From: Phocaeicola_A sp963643925
GTDB taxonomy: Bacteria; Bacteroidota; Bacteroidia; Bacteroidales; Bacteroidaceae
Assembly: GCA_963643925.1 (NCBI GenBank)
Contig: CAVINS010000001.1
Span: 1-64,000, forward strand
Direction: 5' to 3'
Length of the DNA stretch: 64,000 bases
The stretch's first letter is position 1. Each line of letters opens with the position of its first letter. The notes below the pieces were generated by a model. It saw only the letters and a list, made by a program, of their open reading frames with translations, was not told where the DNA came from and did no database searches. A program made the position numbers and the translations under genes. Shown piece after piece: positions 17,281 to 25,947 of the stretch.

Positions 17281-18513
17281 TTACCCGAAGAAGAGGTAGC
17301 CGATGAAGATGGCAGCGATGATGCCTGCCAGGTCGGCCACTAGTCCGCAGGCCACGGCGTGGCGGGTGTATTTGATGTTCACACTGCCGAAGTAGACTGC
17401 CAGGATGTAGAAGGTGGTGTCCGTAGAGCCTTGGAACAAGCAAGCCAGACGACCCGTGAAGGAGTCCGGTCCGTAGTTGGTCATGGCATCTATCATCAGT
17501 CCGCGCGCCCCGCCACCGCTCAAAGGCTTCATCAGGGCGGTAGGCAAGGCTCCCACGAAGTCCGTGTTGCCACCGCACCAGCTGACGAGCTGTTCCACTG
17601 CGCCGATAATCATGTCCATCGCCCCCGAGGCCCTAAAGACTCCGATGCCAACGAGAATAGCTACCAGATAGGGGATGATGCGCACGGCGGTCTGGAATCC
17701 CTCCTTGGCACCGTCCACAAAGGCTTCGTACACGTTGATGCGTTTGCGCATGCCGGCAATGATGAAGGCGATGATGACCGTGAAGAGCAGGATGTTCGCT
17801 ACGGAGGTGGAGACCACGTCCATCGCCTCTTTCGACAGCGAGTTGAATCCCCAGATGATGCCTGCCACGGCCAGGCACATGCCGCCCAGCGTGAGCATCA
17901 GGGTGCGGTTGAAGAGGTTGATGCGTTGGTAGATGCTCACTGCCAACAGACCCACCATGGTGGAGAAGAAGGTAGCTAGCAGAATGGGAATGAACACGTC
18001 CGTAGGCTGTGCGGCCCCGAGTTGCGCCCGGTACACCATGATGCTGACTGGTATGATGGTCAGTCCGGAGGTGTTGAGCACCAGAAACATGATCATCGGA
18101 TTGGTGGCGGTGTCCTTCTTGGGGTTCAGCTCTTGCATCTGCTCCATGGCCTTTAGTCCCATGGGGGTGGCGGCATTGTCCAGTCCCAGCATGTTGGCGG
18201 AGATGTTCATGAAGATAGTGCCCGTTACGGGATGTCCCTTCGGTATGTCGGGGAAGAGGCGACTGAAGACAGGACTCAGCAGACGGGCGAAGACGTTCAC
18301 CACGCCGCCCTTCTCGCCGATGCGCATGATGCCTAGCCAGAGGGAGAGCACACCGGTCAGTCCCAGCGATATCTTGAACGCTGTCTCCGCCGAGCTGAAC
18401 GTAGAGTTCATGATGGCGGGGAATATCTCCGTGTCGCCCATGAAGACTAGCCGCACCAGGGCGATGGCGAAGGCCACCACAAAGAAGGCTATCCAAATGT
18501 AGTTCAGTACCAT
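17281..18513 (-). CDS. SpmA-SpmB fusion (nucleoside-recognition/Gate domains)
   Basis: A 410-residue inner-membrane protein. The first half (to about residue 200) resembles spore maturation protein SpmA (NISANMLGLDNAATPMGLKAM), and the second half (about 230-410) resembles SpmB (IPYLVAILVGIGVFRASGAM, then LPTALMKPLSGGGARGLM and FQGSTDTTFYILAVYFG). Separate genes encode these in Bacillus; here they are one chain. Members are probably transporters of unknown substrate, and the organism shows no sign of sporulation. It lies 15 bp after ybeY. Confidence 0.85.
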   Translation of the reverse strand: MVLNYIWIAFFVVAFAIALVRLVFMGDTEIFPAIMNSTFSSAETAFKISLGLTGVLSLWLGIMRIGEKGGVVNVFARLLSPVFSRLFPDIPKGHPVTGTIFMNISANMLGLDNAATPMGLKAMEQMQELNPKKDTATNPMIMFLVLNTSGLTIIPVSIMVYRAQLGAAQPTDVFIPILLATFFSTMVGLLAVSIYQRINLFNRTLMLTLGGMCLAVAGIIWGFNSLSKEAMDVVSTSVANILLFTVIIAFIIAGMRKRINVYEAFVDGAKEGFQTAVRIIPYLVAILVGIGVFRASGAMDMIIGAVEQLVSWCGGNTDFVGALPTALMKPLSGGGARGLMIDAMTNYGPDSFTGRLACLFQGSTDTTFYILAVYFGSVNIKYTRHAVACGLVADLAGIIAAIFIGYLFFG

Positions 18514-18528
18514 ACCTCTCTCTCTTCC

Positions 18529-18951
18529 TTACTGAGCTTGGTTACGCATGGCCAAGGCCTTGTTCTCGGCCGCTTCCATGATTTCACGTTCGCCCGGACC
18601 TTTGTCGTTGATGCCGCAGAGGTGCAGGATGCCGTGTATGATGACGCGGTGCAACTCCTCGTCGTAGGTAGCGCCCACCTGCTCTGCGTTGGTACGCACG
18701 GTGTCGAGGCTGATGAAGAGGTCACCGCTGATGGTGTTGCCCTCGCAATAGTCGAAGGTGATGATGTCCGTGTAGTAGTCGTGCTGCAGGTATTGTTGGT
18801 TCACCTCCAGTATCTTGTCGTCGGAGCAGAAGATGTAGGCTATCTCGCCCACCTTCTTGCCGTAGGATGCTGCTACGTCCTTCACCCACGCACTGTTCTC
18901 TTTTCTTTTGATGGCTGGCATCTTCACACCATCGGTCTGATAACTGATCAT
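18529..18951 (-). CDS. ybeY: Endoribonuclease YbeY
   Basis: A 140-residue metal-dependent RNase acting in 16S rRNA 3'-end maturation and ribosome quality control. The metal motif reads HGILHLCGINDKGPGE: the two first histidines are present, but where E. coli has the third His (HGVLHLLGYDH) an Asp is found. The rest of the fold fits, including the upstream block DYYTDIITFDY and SGDLFISLDTV. It overlaps the S41 protease stop by 4 bp, suggesting translational coupling. Confidence 0.92.
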   Translation of the reverse strand: MISYQTDGVKMPAIKRKENSAWVKDVAASYGKKVGEIAYIFCSDDKILEVNQQYLQHDYYTDIITFDYCEGNTISGDLFISLDTVRTNAEQVGATYDEELHRVIIHGILHLCGINDKGPGEREIMEAAENKALAMRNQAQ

Positions 18952-20537
18952 TGTCTCTTCTTTGTCATTAAACTCTCAAAATCGTCGTATTGCAACAGTT
19001 CCAGTGCTTTCTGCACACTCTCGTTGTCGCGGTTCATCACGCGGTAGTATTCGTCCATGTCCCAGATGTCGCGGGCTATCAACGCCTTCAGCTGGTTGTG
19101 GAGCAGGGATCGTCCCTTGAGGTATCCCTCCTCGTCGTACTTCACACCCGCCTTCTCGCCTTCGCTCTTCAGCAGTTCGATGAGCTCGGGCGTTACAGTG
19201 AACTTTTCGTCGAATTCATCGAAGGTCTTATACTGCTTCTTCAGTGTCTGCCGGTTGTTGTCCACATACTGCAAGGTGGTCTTGATGATGGCTCCCTTGG
19301 CGGACAGTTGCAGGTGGTAGTCGGAGTAGCGTGTGGTGTCCAGTGGCACGTAGTAGTCCGGCATGATGCCTCCGCCGCCGTAGACGATGCGCTCGAGCCG
19401 TTTGGTCTTGAACTTGAGCGAGTCGGGGAAGTGTATGCTGTCGGCATTACTCATCTCGCCGCTGTTGTAGCGGTCTATGAGGTCATGGTTGTACTGTTCG
19501 ATGCTCTCATAGGGCTTCTGTATGCAGCGTCCTGTGGGGGTGTAGTAGCGGGCGATGGTGAGCCGTATCATCGATCCGTCGGGCAGGTCGATAGGGCGTT
19601 GTACCAGGCCCTTGCCGAAGGAGCGTCGGCCCACTACCAGTCCGCGGTCCCAGTCTTGTATGGCTCCGGTGACTATCTCCGAGGCGGAAGCGGTGTAGGA
19701 GTCGACGAGGACTATCAGCCGTCCGTCCTTGAACTTGCCCGTGCCGTGCGCATGGAAGGAGTTGCGCGGGTTGCGTCGTCCCTCGGTGTAGACAATCAGT
19801 TCGTTGGCTTGCAGGAATTCGTTGGCCAGTCCCACGGCAGCGTTCAGGTATCCGCCTCCGTTGCCCTGCAGGTCGAGGATGAGGTCTTTCATTCCTTTCT
19901 TGCTGAGGCTCTTCAGCGCATCCTCAAACTCTTCCACGGTGGTGGCTCCGAAGTTGTTGATGCGCACATAGCCGATGCCTTTCTTCACGATGTGTGCAGC
20001 GTCCACGCTGTGTACGGGTATCTTGTCGCGGGTCACCTCAAAGTAGAGGATATCGGCGATACCGCGCCGTACGATGCCCAGCTTTACCTTACTCCCCTTG
20101 GGGCCGCGCAGGCGGCGCGTGATGTTGTTGGTCGTCATCTTCACACCGGCTATGGTGGTGTCGTTCACGTTCACGATACGGTCACCGGCCAGGATGCCGC
20201 ACTTCTCCGATGGGCCGTTCACCACGGGCTGTATCACCAGCAGGGTGTCTTCTACCATATTGAATTGCACACCGATGCCCTCGAAGTTGCCTTGCAGCGG
20301 TTCGTTCAGCTTCTTCACCTCCTCGGGGTTGGCGTATGTGGAGTGGGGGTCGAGCTGTTCCAGCATCTTCGTGATGGCGGCCTCCACCAGTTCGTTTTCA
20401 TCCACGCTGTCCACATAGAGGTTGTTGATGGCGAATTCCGCTATCTGCAGCTTGCGGGCGGGCGTCACCTTCTTGGTTTGCGCCATCGTCAGGTTGGCTG
20501 CGATGAACAGGCCGATGAAGAAATAAATCTTTTTCAT
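18948..20537 (-). CDS. S41-family C-terminal processing peptidase
   Basis: A 529-residue exported serine protease with a signal peptide ending near TMAQ (about residue 20). A PDZ domain lies around residues 80-165 (CGILAGDRIVNVNDTTIAG) and the catalytic domain around 190-370. The Ser/Lys dyad sits in DSYTASASEIV and GRRSFGKGLVQR. Ctp proteases trim or degrade periplasmic proteins. It is between coaD and ybeY in the minus-strand block. Confidence 0.92.
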   Translation of the reverse strand: MKKIYFFIGLFIAANLTMAQTKKVTPARKLQIAEFAINNLYVDSVDENELVEAAITKMLEQLDPHSTYANPEEVKKLNEPLQGNFEGIGVQFNMVEDTLLVIQPVVNGPSEKCGILAGDRIVNVNDTTIAGVKMTTNNITRRLRGPKGSKVKLGIVRRGIADILYFEVTRDKIPVHSVDAAHIVKKGIGYVRINNFGATTVEEFEDALKSLSKKGMKDLILDLQGNGGGYLNAAVGLANEFLQANELIVYTEGRRNPRNSFHAHGTGKFKDGRLIVLVDSYTASASEIVTGAIQDWDRGLVVGRRSFGKGLVQRPIDLPDGSMIRLTIARYYTPTGRCIQKPYESIEQYNHDLIDRYNSGEMSNADSIHFPDSLKFKTKRLERIVYGGGGIMPDYYVPLDTTRYSDYHLQLSAKGAIIKTTLQYVDNNRQTLKKQYKTFDEFDEKFTVTPELIELLKSEGEKAGVKYDEEGYLKGRSLLHNQLKALIARDIWDMDEYYRVMNRDNESVQKALELLQYDDFESLMTKKRQ

Positions 20538-20564
20538 GTTCTTTAGTCTATACCTATTGGTTTG

Positions 20565-21029
20565 TTATCTCTTTTCGTCGATGATGAGGCCCTCAGGCAC
20601 GAAGGGGGTGATGTCCTTGCCATAGCTGATCAGCTCCCTTACGATGCTTGAGCTGACGCTGGTCAGTTCTGGTTCGGTGAAGAGCAGTATGGTCTCTATG
20701 CCGGAGAGTTTTCGGTTGATATCGGCGATGGTCTCCTCGTACTCGAAGTCCTTCACCGTGCGTATGCCTCGGATGATGAATTCGGCATCCATCCGTTTGG
20801 CGAAGTCACACGTCAAGTCGCTGTATGCCTCCACCTTTACACGGGGATTGTCGGCATAGAGCCGGCTGATCATCTCCATTCGCTTTTCCGTGGAGAACCA
20901 GGTGCGCTTGCCCTCGTTGATACCGATGCCGATGACCAGTTCGTCCATGAAGGTGAGCGCCCGGCGCACTACCGAGTAGTGGCCCGTGGTGAAGGGGTCG
21001 AATGTCCCCGGGAAAATGGCTCGTTTCAT
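20565..21029 (-). CDS. coaD: Phosphopantetheine adenylyltransferase
   Basis: A 154-residue cytoplasmic enzyme that joins AMP to 4'-phosphopantetheine in coenzyme A synthesis. The nucleotidyltransferase motif is PGTFDPFTTGH at the N-terminus, with the second signature in SVSSSIVRELISYG and RGIRTVKDFEYE in the middle. Length is typical. Its start overlaps the end of parE by 4 bp. Confidence 0.95.
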   Translation of the reverse strand: MKRAIFPGTFDPFTTGHYSVVRRALTFMDELVIGIGINEGKRTWFSTEKRMEMISRLYADNPRVKVEAYSDLTCDFAKRMDAEFIIRGIRTVKDFEYEETIADINRKLSGIETILLFTEPELTSVSSSIVRELISYGKDITPFVPEGLIIDEKR

Positions 21030-22972
21030 TCTGTTATCTCCTCTTCGTCGTTGGCGGCATCCTCTTCTATCACTAGGTTGTTGATAATGAAATTTTGCCT
21101 TTCCATCGTGTTTTTACCCATATAGAATCCCAGCAGCTCATTCACGGCATCGGTCTTGCGCAGGGTGACGGGTTCCAGTCGCATGTCCTTGCCTATGAAG
21201 TGTTTGAACTCGTCGGGCGATATCTCTCCCAGTCCTTTGAATCGGGTGATCTCGGGGTCGGGGCTCAGCTTCTCGATGGCAGCCGCACGCTCCTCGTCAG
21301 TGTAGCAGTAGATGGTCTCGTAGTCGTCCTTGCCTCCCTTCTCCGCCTTGGCACCCTTGATTTTCTTCTTGCGGTTGCGCACCCGGAACAGTGGGGTCTG
21401 CAGGATGTAGACGTGCCCTTTCTTGATCAGGTCGGGGAAGAACTGCAGGAAGAAGGTGATCATCAGCAGACGGATGTGCATACCGTCCACATCGGCATCG
21501 GTGGCCACTATCACCTTGTTGTAGCGCAGCCCGTCCAGTCCGTCCTCGATGTTGAGGGCTGCCTGCAGGAGGTTGAATTCCTCGTTCTCGTAGACCACCT
21601 TCTTGGTCAGGCCGAAGGAGTTGAGCGGTTTACCACGTAGGCTGAACACCGCCTGTGTGTTCACGTCGCGGCTCTTCGTGATGGATCCGCTGGCGGAGTC
21701 GCCCTCGGTGATGAAGATACTGCTCTCGTCCAGGTTGTCGCCTTTCGTATCGTTGAGGTGGATGCGGCAGTCGCGCAGCTTGCGGTTGTGCAGGTTGGCC
21801 TTCTTGGCCCGCTCGCGGGCAATTTTGGTGACACCGGCTATGGCTTTGCGCTCCTTCTCCGAGTCTTGTATCTTTTGTAGCATCACGTTGGCGATGTCGG
21901 CGTTCTTGTGGAGGAAGTTGTCCACCTCGGTCTTGATGAAGTCGCCCACGAACTTGTTGAGGTTGGGCCCATCCGGAGCCATCTTCGTGGAGCCTAGCTT
22001 CACCTTCGTCTGGCTCTCGAACACCGGCTCCTCCACATTGATGGCGATAGCTCCCACCATGCCGTTGCGGATGTCCGCATAGTCGAGGTTCTTGTTGTAG
22101 AACTCTTTGATGGCGCGGGCTATGTGTTCCTTGAATGCGCTTTGGTGCGTACCGCCTTGGGTGGTATGCTGGCCATTGACGAACGAGTGGTACTCCTCGC
22201 CATACTGGTCGGTGTGGGTGAAGGCTATCTCGATGTCCTCGCCTTTCAGATGGATGATGGGGTAGAGGCACGTTGCCGTCATGGAGTCGGTGAGCAGGTC
22301 CACCAGTCCGTTGCGCGACGCGATGCGCTGACCATTATATATAATGGAGAGTCCTGTGTTCAGGTAGGTATAGTTGCGCAGCATCGTCTCCACGAACTCC
22401 CCGTGGAAACGGTAGTTCTCGAACAGGGTGTTGTCCGGCTCGAAGAAGATGTATGTGCCGTTGTCCTCGTCGGTGTCCCGTGTGATGTCACTCTGAAGTA
22501 TGCCCTTCTCGAAGATGGCTTCGCGCACTTTGCCGTCGCGGTAGCTGCGTACCTCGAAGCGTCGGCTCAGTGCGTTCACTGCCTTCACACCCACGCCGTT
22601 GAGTCCCACACTCTTCTTGAAGGCCTTGCTGTCGTACTTACCGCCGGTGTTGAGCATGCTCACTGCCTCGATGAGTTTCCCTTGCGGGATGCCTCGGCCG
22701 TAGTCGCGTACACTCACACGCAGATTTTCCTCCACGTCTATCTCGATGCGTTTGCCGGCGTGCATCTTAAACTCGTCGATGCTGTTGTCTATCACCTCTT
22801 TCAGCAACACGTAGATGCCGTCCTCGGCATAGCTGCCGTCGCCCAACTTACCGATGTACATACCGGGGCGGGTACGCACATGCTCCATGTCGCTCAGGTG
22901 GCGGATGTTGTCGTCGGTATATTCCACGGGTTGCGTTGTGGAGTTATGCTGTAATTCGTTCTCTTCTGGCAT
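21026..22972 (-). CDS. parE: DNA topoisomerase IV subunit B (GyrB/ParE family)
   Basis: A 648-residue ATPase subunit of a type IIA topoisomerase. The GHKL ATP site includes EVIDNSIDEF, VRDYGRGIP and GLNGVGVKAVNALS. The Toprim domain has ITEGDSASG and a DVDG-type acidic motif (ATDADVDGMHIRLL). The ending and length favour the topoisomerase IV (ParE-like) copy over GyrB, which is typical of Bacteroidetes, but this call depends on a tree. The partner A subunit is not in the window. Confidence 0.88.
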   Translation of the reverse strand: MPEENELQHNSTTQPVEYTDDNIRHLSDMEHVRTRPGMYIGKLGDGSYAEDGIYVLLKEVIDNSIDEFKMHAGKRIEIDVEENLRVSVRDYGRGIPQGKLIEAVSMLNTGGKYDSKAFKKSVGLNGVGVKAVNALSRRFEVRSYRDGKVREAIFEKGILQSDITRDTDEDNGTYIFFEPDNTLFENYRFHGEFVETMLRNYTYLNTGLSIIYNGQRIASRNGLVDLLTDSMTATCLYPIIHLKGEDIEIAFTHTDQYGEEYHSFVNGQHTTQGGTHQSAFKEHIARAIKEFYNKNLDYADIRNGMVGAIAINVEEPVFESQTKVKLGSTKMAPDGPNLNKFVGDFIKTEVDNFLHKNADIANVMLQKIQDSEKERKAIAGVTKIARERAKKANLHNRKLRDCRIHLNDTKGDNLDESSIFITEGDSASGSITKSRDVNTQAVFSLRGKPLNSFGLTKKVVYENEEFNLLQAALNIEDGLDGLRYNKVIVATDADVDGMHIRLLMITFFLQFFPDLIKKGHVYILQTPLFRVRNRKKKIKGAKAEKGGKDDYETIYCYTDEERAAAIEKLSPDPEITRFKGLGEISPDEFKHFIGKDMRLEPVTLRKTDAVNELLGFYMGKNTMERQNFIINNLVIEEDAANDEEEITE

Positions 22973-23009
22973 ATTTTATGTTTTATTCTTTCTATGTTGT
23001 CTTACGTTG

Positions 23010-24149
23010 TTATTCCGTTATGGGTTTGCGGTAGGCCCGGCGGCGTTTGTGCTGACGTGTCTCGAAGTATTCCCACTGTGCCTGCACCTTGTTGTTGGTC
23101 TCCAGTTCGGGGTTGCTCTCGGCGTCCACCAGCCCCAGCTTGTTGTAGGCGGGGATGAGGTCGGTGAACAACAGGGCGTTCACTCCCTTGCTCTGGTATT
23201 CGGGCTTGATGCCCACCAGTAGCAGGTCGAGCGTATGGGGCTTCTTCCAGTAGAGGGCTTTCAGCAGGTGATACCACCCGAAGGGGAACAGTCGGCCCTT
23301 GGCTTTCTGCAGGGCCACCGAGAGGGAGGGCATGGAGACGCCCACGCCTACCAGCTCGTTGTTCTCATCCTCTATCAGGGTCACCATCCGCAGGTCGAGG
23401 ATAGGCAGGTACATCTTCACGTACTGCATTATCTGTCGCTCTGTCATCTGCGAGTAGCCGTAGAGCTGTGCGTAGCATTCGTTGATGAGCTTGAAGATGC
23501 GGGGACCGTAGTTTCCGCGGTTTACCTCCTTCATATTCTTCAGTTTCTTCACGTGCAGTTTGTATTTGCGGCACACGATGTCGGCTATGCGTTGCATCTT
23601 CTCCGGCACGCTGTCCGGCACGTTGATGTGGAACTCCACCCAGTCGGCGTCCTTCTCGAAGCCCATCTGTTCGATGTGCTTGGGATAGTAGGGATAGTTG
23701 TAGATGGTGGCCATGGTGCTCAGTTGGTCGAAGCCCTCCACCAGCATGCCCTCGGCATCCATGTCGGTGAATCCGAGCGGGCCTTGAATTTCTGTCATGC
23801 CCCGCTCTTTACCCCACCGTTCCACAGTCTCTATCAAAGCCTTCGACACCTCCAGGTCGTCGATGAAGTCTATCCATCCGAAGCGTACACACTGCTTGTT
23901 CCACGTCTCGTTGGCCCGCTTGTTGATGATGGCCGCCACGCGTCCTACGATTTCCCCTTCGCGGTAGGCCAGGAAGTAGGCTGCCTCGCAGAACTCCAGT
24001 GCCGCGTTCTTCTTCGGGTCGAACGTGTTGAGCATGTCGTCGTAGAGGTCGGGCACCGAGTAGGGGTTGTCTTTGTAGAGTGTATAGTTGAAACGGATAA
24101 ACGCCCGCAGCTCCTTCGCCGTGGACACTTGTTTGATAGTTACTGCCAT
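23010..24149 (-). CDS. GNAT-like acetyltransferase family protein
   Basis: A 379-residue soluble protein. The N-terminal part (MAVTIKQVSTAKELRAFIRFNYTLYK is its opening region; FLAYREGEIVGRVAAIINKRAN follows) and C-terminal part (NELVGVGVSMPSLSVAL, LLVGIKPEYQSKGVNALLFTDL) have the beta-strand and Q/R-x-x-G-x-A-like pattern of GNAT folds, so it may hold two GNAT-like units. Substrate is unknown to me. It lies 37 bp upstream of parE and has a promoter-like -7 box, so it may lead the operon. Confidence 0.7.
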   Translation of the reverse strand: MAVTIKQVSTAKELRAFIRFNYTLYKDNPYSVPDLYDDMLNTFDPKKNAALEFCEAAYFLAYREGEIVGRVAAIINKRANETWNKQCVRFGWIDFIDDLEVSKALIETVERWGKERGMTEIQGPLGFTDMDAEGMLVEGFDQLSTMATIYNYPYYPKHIEQMGFEKDADWVEFHINVPDSVPEKMQRIADIVCRKYKLHVKKLKNMKEVNRGNYGPRIFKLINECYAQLYGYSQMTERQIMQYVKMYLPILDLRMVTLIEDENNELVGVGVSMPSLSVALQKAKGRLFPFGWYHLLKALYWKKPHTLDLLLVGIKPEYQSKGVNALLFTDLIPAYNKLGLVDAESNPELETNNKVQAQWEYFETRQHKRRRAYRKPITE

Positions 24150-24193
24150 GAGTCTTATATCTATATTAGCGTTGATTCGACATTTTCAAATTG

Positions 24194-24201
24194 CAAAGAT
24201 A
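24194..24201 (-). promoter_or_regulatory. -7 box upstream of the GNAT-like gene (TATCTTTG)
   Basis: On the minus strand TATCTTTG lies 45 bp before the start at 24149. An upstream TTTG is not found at the right distance. Confidence 0.45.
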
Positions 24202-24247
24202 GTGATTTCTCGTAAATAGTTCATCACAATTGTGGCTAAGAGCAAAA

Positions 24248-25546
24248 TTATCGGAACAGTTGTGTGGCCCATTCATACACTGGCTCTATCAGTATGCGGC
24301 GTCCGTCTGTCTCCAGTTCCTCATAGACGTTGTCGGTCAACAGGAGCAGGTCCTCGCATTTGGTTCTCTTTTGGGCAAGCAGCAACCCATTGATCTCCCG
24401 CTTGCGGGTCTTCACCGAAGAGATGTCGTAGGAGACTTGTATGCACTGCAGCACCCTGTTGCCGTTGCAGACGATGAAGTCGCATTCGCCCGACCGGTCG
24501 TTCAGGTAATATACATCCCATCCCTCGTTCTTGCATTTGCGCATGAGATGATTCAGTACAATCGTTTCCAGTCGCCATCCTAGGTTGTCGCCTGCAAAGG
24601 CGTTTTCCCGTTGGTTCATCAGGGCTACGTCTACGGCATAGACTTTCTCGCCAATGGTGCGCATGCTGCTCTTCGGGGAATATTTCTTCACCCCCATGAG
24701 CAGGTATGCCTCCTTCAGATATTTAACGTAATTGTGTACTGTGTGCGACGATTTGAGCTGGAACAGGTCCGCTAGGTCGGGTAGGGAGACGACGTAGGGC
24801 GATACGTTGAGGAGATGGTTCGCCAGGTTCTCAAACTGTGCCGGGAACGATATCTTGTAGCGCTGTTCGATGTCTCGACTCAGGATGTTGTCCACCAGGT
24901 TGGTGATGTACTTCCTGTGGTCCTTAATCTGAATCAGCTCCGGGAATCCTCCTTGCCGCAGGTATTCGTCGAAAGCGTTTCGCTGGTTGGCTATGGCTTG
25001 TGTCGTACGCAGCGTGCAGTTCACTCCCTTCATGGCACAGTATTCCGGGAAGGAGAAGGGGTACAAGGCGATTTCGCTGCTGCGTCCTGTCAGATGTGTA
25101 GCCAGGTCGCTGCTCAGTAGCTTGGCATTGCTACCGGTCAGCACCACGTGTTTCTTGGTGCGCAGCAGGCGGTTGACAAAGAGTGGCCAACCTTCCACGT
25201 TTTGTATCTCGTCGAGGAAGATGTAATGGAAGTCACCATATATCTTATAGAGCACTTCAAGCACATCGTTCAGCTGACCCGTGCCGAGTCCGGCCAGACG
25301 CTCGTCGTCGAAGTCCACGTATGCGAACACGACTTTAGCCCGAACCAGTGTCTGTAGGCACAACGTGGATTTCCCGCTGCGGCGGACACCGATGACGACC
25401 TGTGCTTGTGGACTATCGAAATCCACAAGAGTCTCTTCTGTACGCGTACATAGTGATTGGTACGACCAGTTGTCTATTTCTGTCTTTTGGTCGCTGAGTA
25501 TCACTTCCAGCGTTCTCTTGTCTATAAACGTCTCTTTCATAAGCAA
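24248..25546 (-). CDS. AAA ATPase with DUF4143 domain
   Basis: A 432-residue cytoplasmic protein of the AAA_14/DUF4143 group. Walker A is GVRRSGKST near residue 54, and Walker B is YIFLDEIQNV. The C-terminal DUF4143 part has a PD-(D/E)XK-like pattern around SGECDFIVCNGNRVLQCIQVSYD. Such proteins are common and patchily distributed in Bacteroidetes; their role is unproven. The start could be at 25546 or at the second Met, 6 bp in. A -7 box (25576-25569) and a 32-bp tandem array are directly upstream. It stands alone. Confidence 0.85.
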   Translation of the reverse strand: MLMKETFIDKRTLEVILSDQKTEIDNWSYQSLCTRTEETLVDFDSPQAQVVIGVRRSGKSTLCLQTLVRAKVVFAYVDFDDERLAGLGTGQLNDVLEVLYKIYGDFHYIFLDEIQNVEGWPLFVNRLLRTKKHVVLTGSNAKLLSSDLATHLTGRSSEIALYPFSFPEYCAMKGVNCTLRTTQAIANQRNAFDEYLRQGGFPELIQIKDHRKYITNLVDNILSRDIEQRYKISFPAQFENLANHLLNVSPYVVSLPDLADLFQLKSSHTVHNYVKYLKEAYLLMGVKKYSPKSSMRTIGEKVYAVDVALMNQRENAFAGDNLGWRLETIVLNHLMRKCKNEGWDVYYLNDRSGECDFIVCNGNRVLQCIQVSYDISSVKTRKREINGLLLAQKRTKCEDLLLLTDNVYEELETDGRRILIEPVYEWATQLFR

Positions 25547-25568
25547 CTACCACCTTTCTGTGATGGCG

Positions 25569-25576
25569 CAAAGGTA
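25569..25576 (-). promoter_or_regulatory. -7 box of the DUF4143 ATPase gene (TACCTTTG)
   Basis: TACCTTTG on the minus strand lies 23 bp before the start codon. The -33 region falls into the first copy of the 32-bp array, where no TTTG is present. Confidence 0.45.
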
Positions 25577-25587
25577 ATGAATATCTT

Positions 25588-25803
25588 CGTTAGAACGCCT
25601 TATTTTACATATTTTCTCTCGTTAGAACGCCTTATTTTACATATTTTCTCTCGTTAGAACGCCTTATTTTACATATTTTCTCTCGTTAGAACGCCTTATT
25701 TTACATATTTTCTCTCGTTAGAACGCCTTATTTTACATATTTTCTCTCGTTAGAACGCCTTATTTTACATATTTCGTCTCGCTCGAACGCCTTATTTTAC
25801 ATG
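25588..25803. repeat. 32-bp tandem array, seven units
   Basis: Units of exactly 32 bp start at 25588, 25620, 25652, 25684, 25716, 25748 and 25780, each beginning CGTTAGAACGCCTTATTTTA and then CATATTTTCTCT. The first six are almost identical; the seventh is diverged (CGCTCGAACGCC) and incomplete. There are no spacers. It abuts the ATPase promoter, so copy number could tune that gene. Between the array and the esterase promoter, CGGCAG/CTGCCG (25854-25870) forms a small hairpin. Confidence 0.9.
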
Positions 25804-25899
25804 ATAAGGGAGGCTCACGGGTACTTACTTAGGGGGGATGGGTTGAGGCTCACCGGCAGTTTAGCTGCCGCTAAATGAGAGGCGTTCATCGGAAATCAT

Positions 25900-25907
25900 T
25901 AACTTTG
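25900..25907 (+). promoter_or_regulatory. -7 box upstream of the esterase (TAACTTTG)
   Basis: TAACTTTG followed by C fits the consensus and precedes the start codon by 40 bp. No -33 box at a good distance. Confidence 0.5.
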
Positions 25908-25947
25908 CGGCATCATTCGGTTATTCATTTATTTATTATACGATACG

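Noticed and set aside
18990..20546. 518-codon ORF antisense to the S41 protease
   Set aside because: A shadow frame: high GC third-position bias leaves the antisense open; the S41 catalytic motifs lie on the other strand.
25588..25803. CRISPR array (32-bp direct repeats)
   Set aside because: Units are contiguous with no spacers and no cas gene is in the window; it is a plain tandem array.
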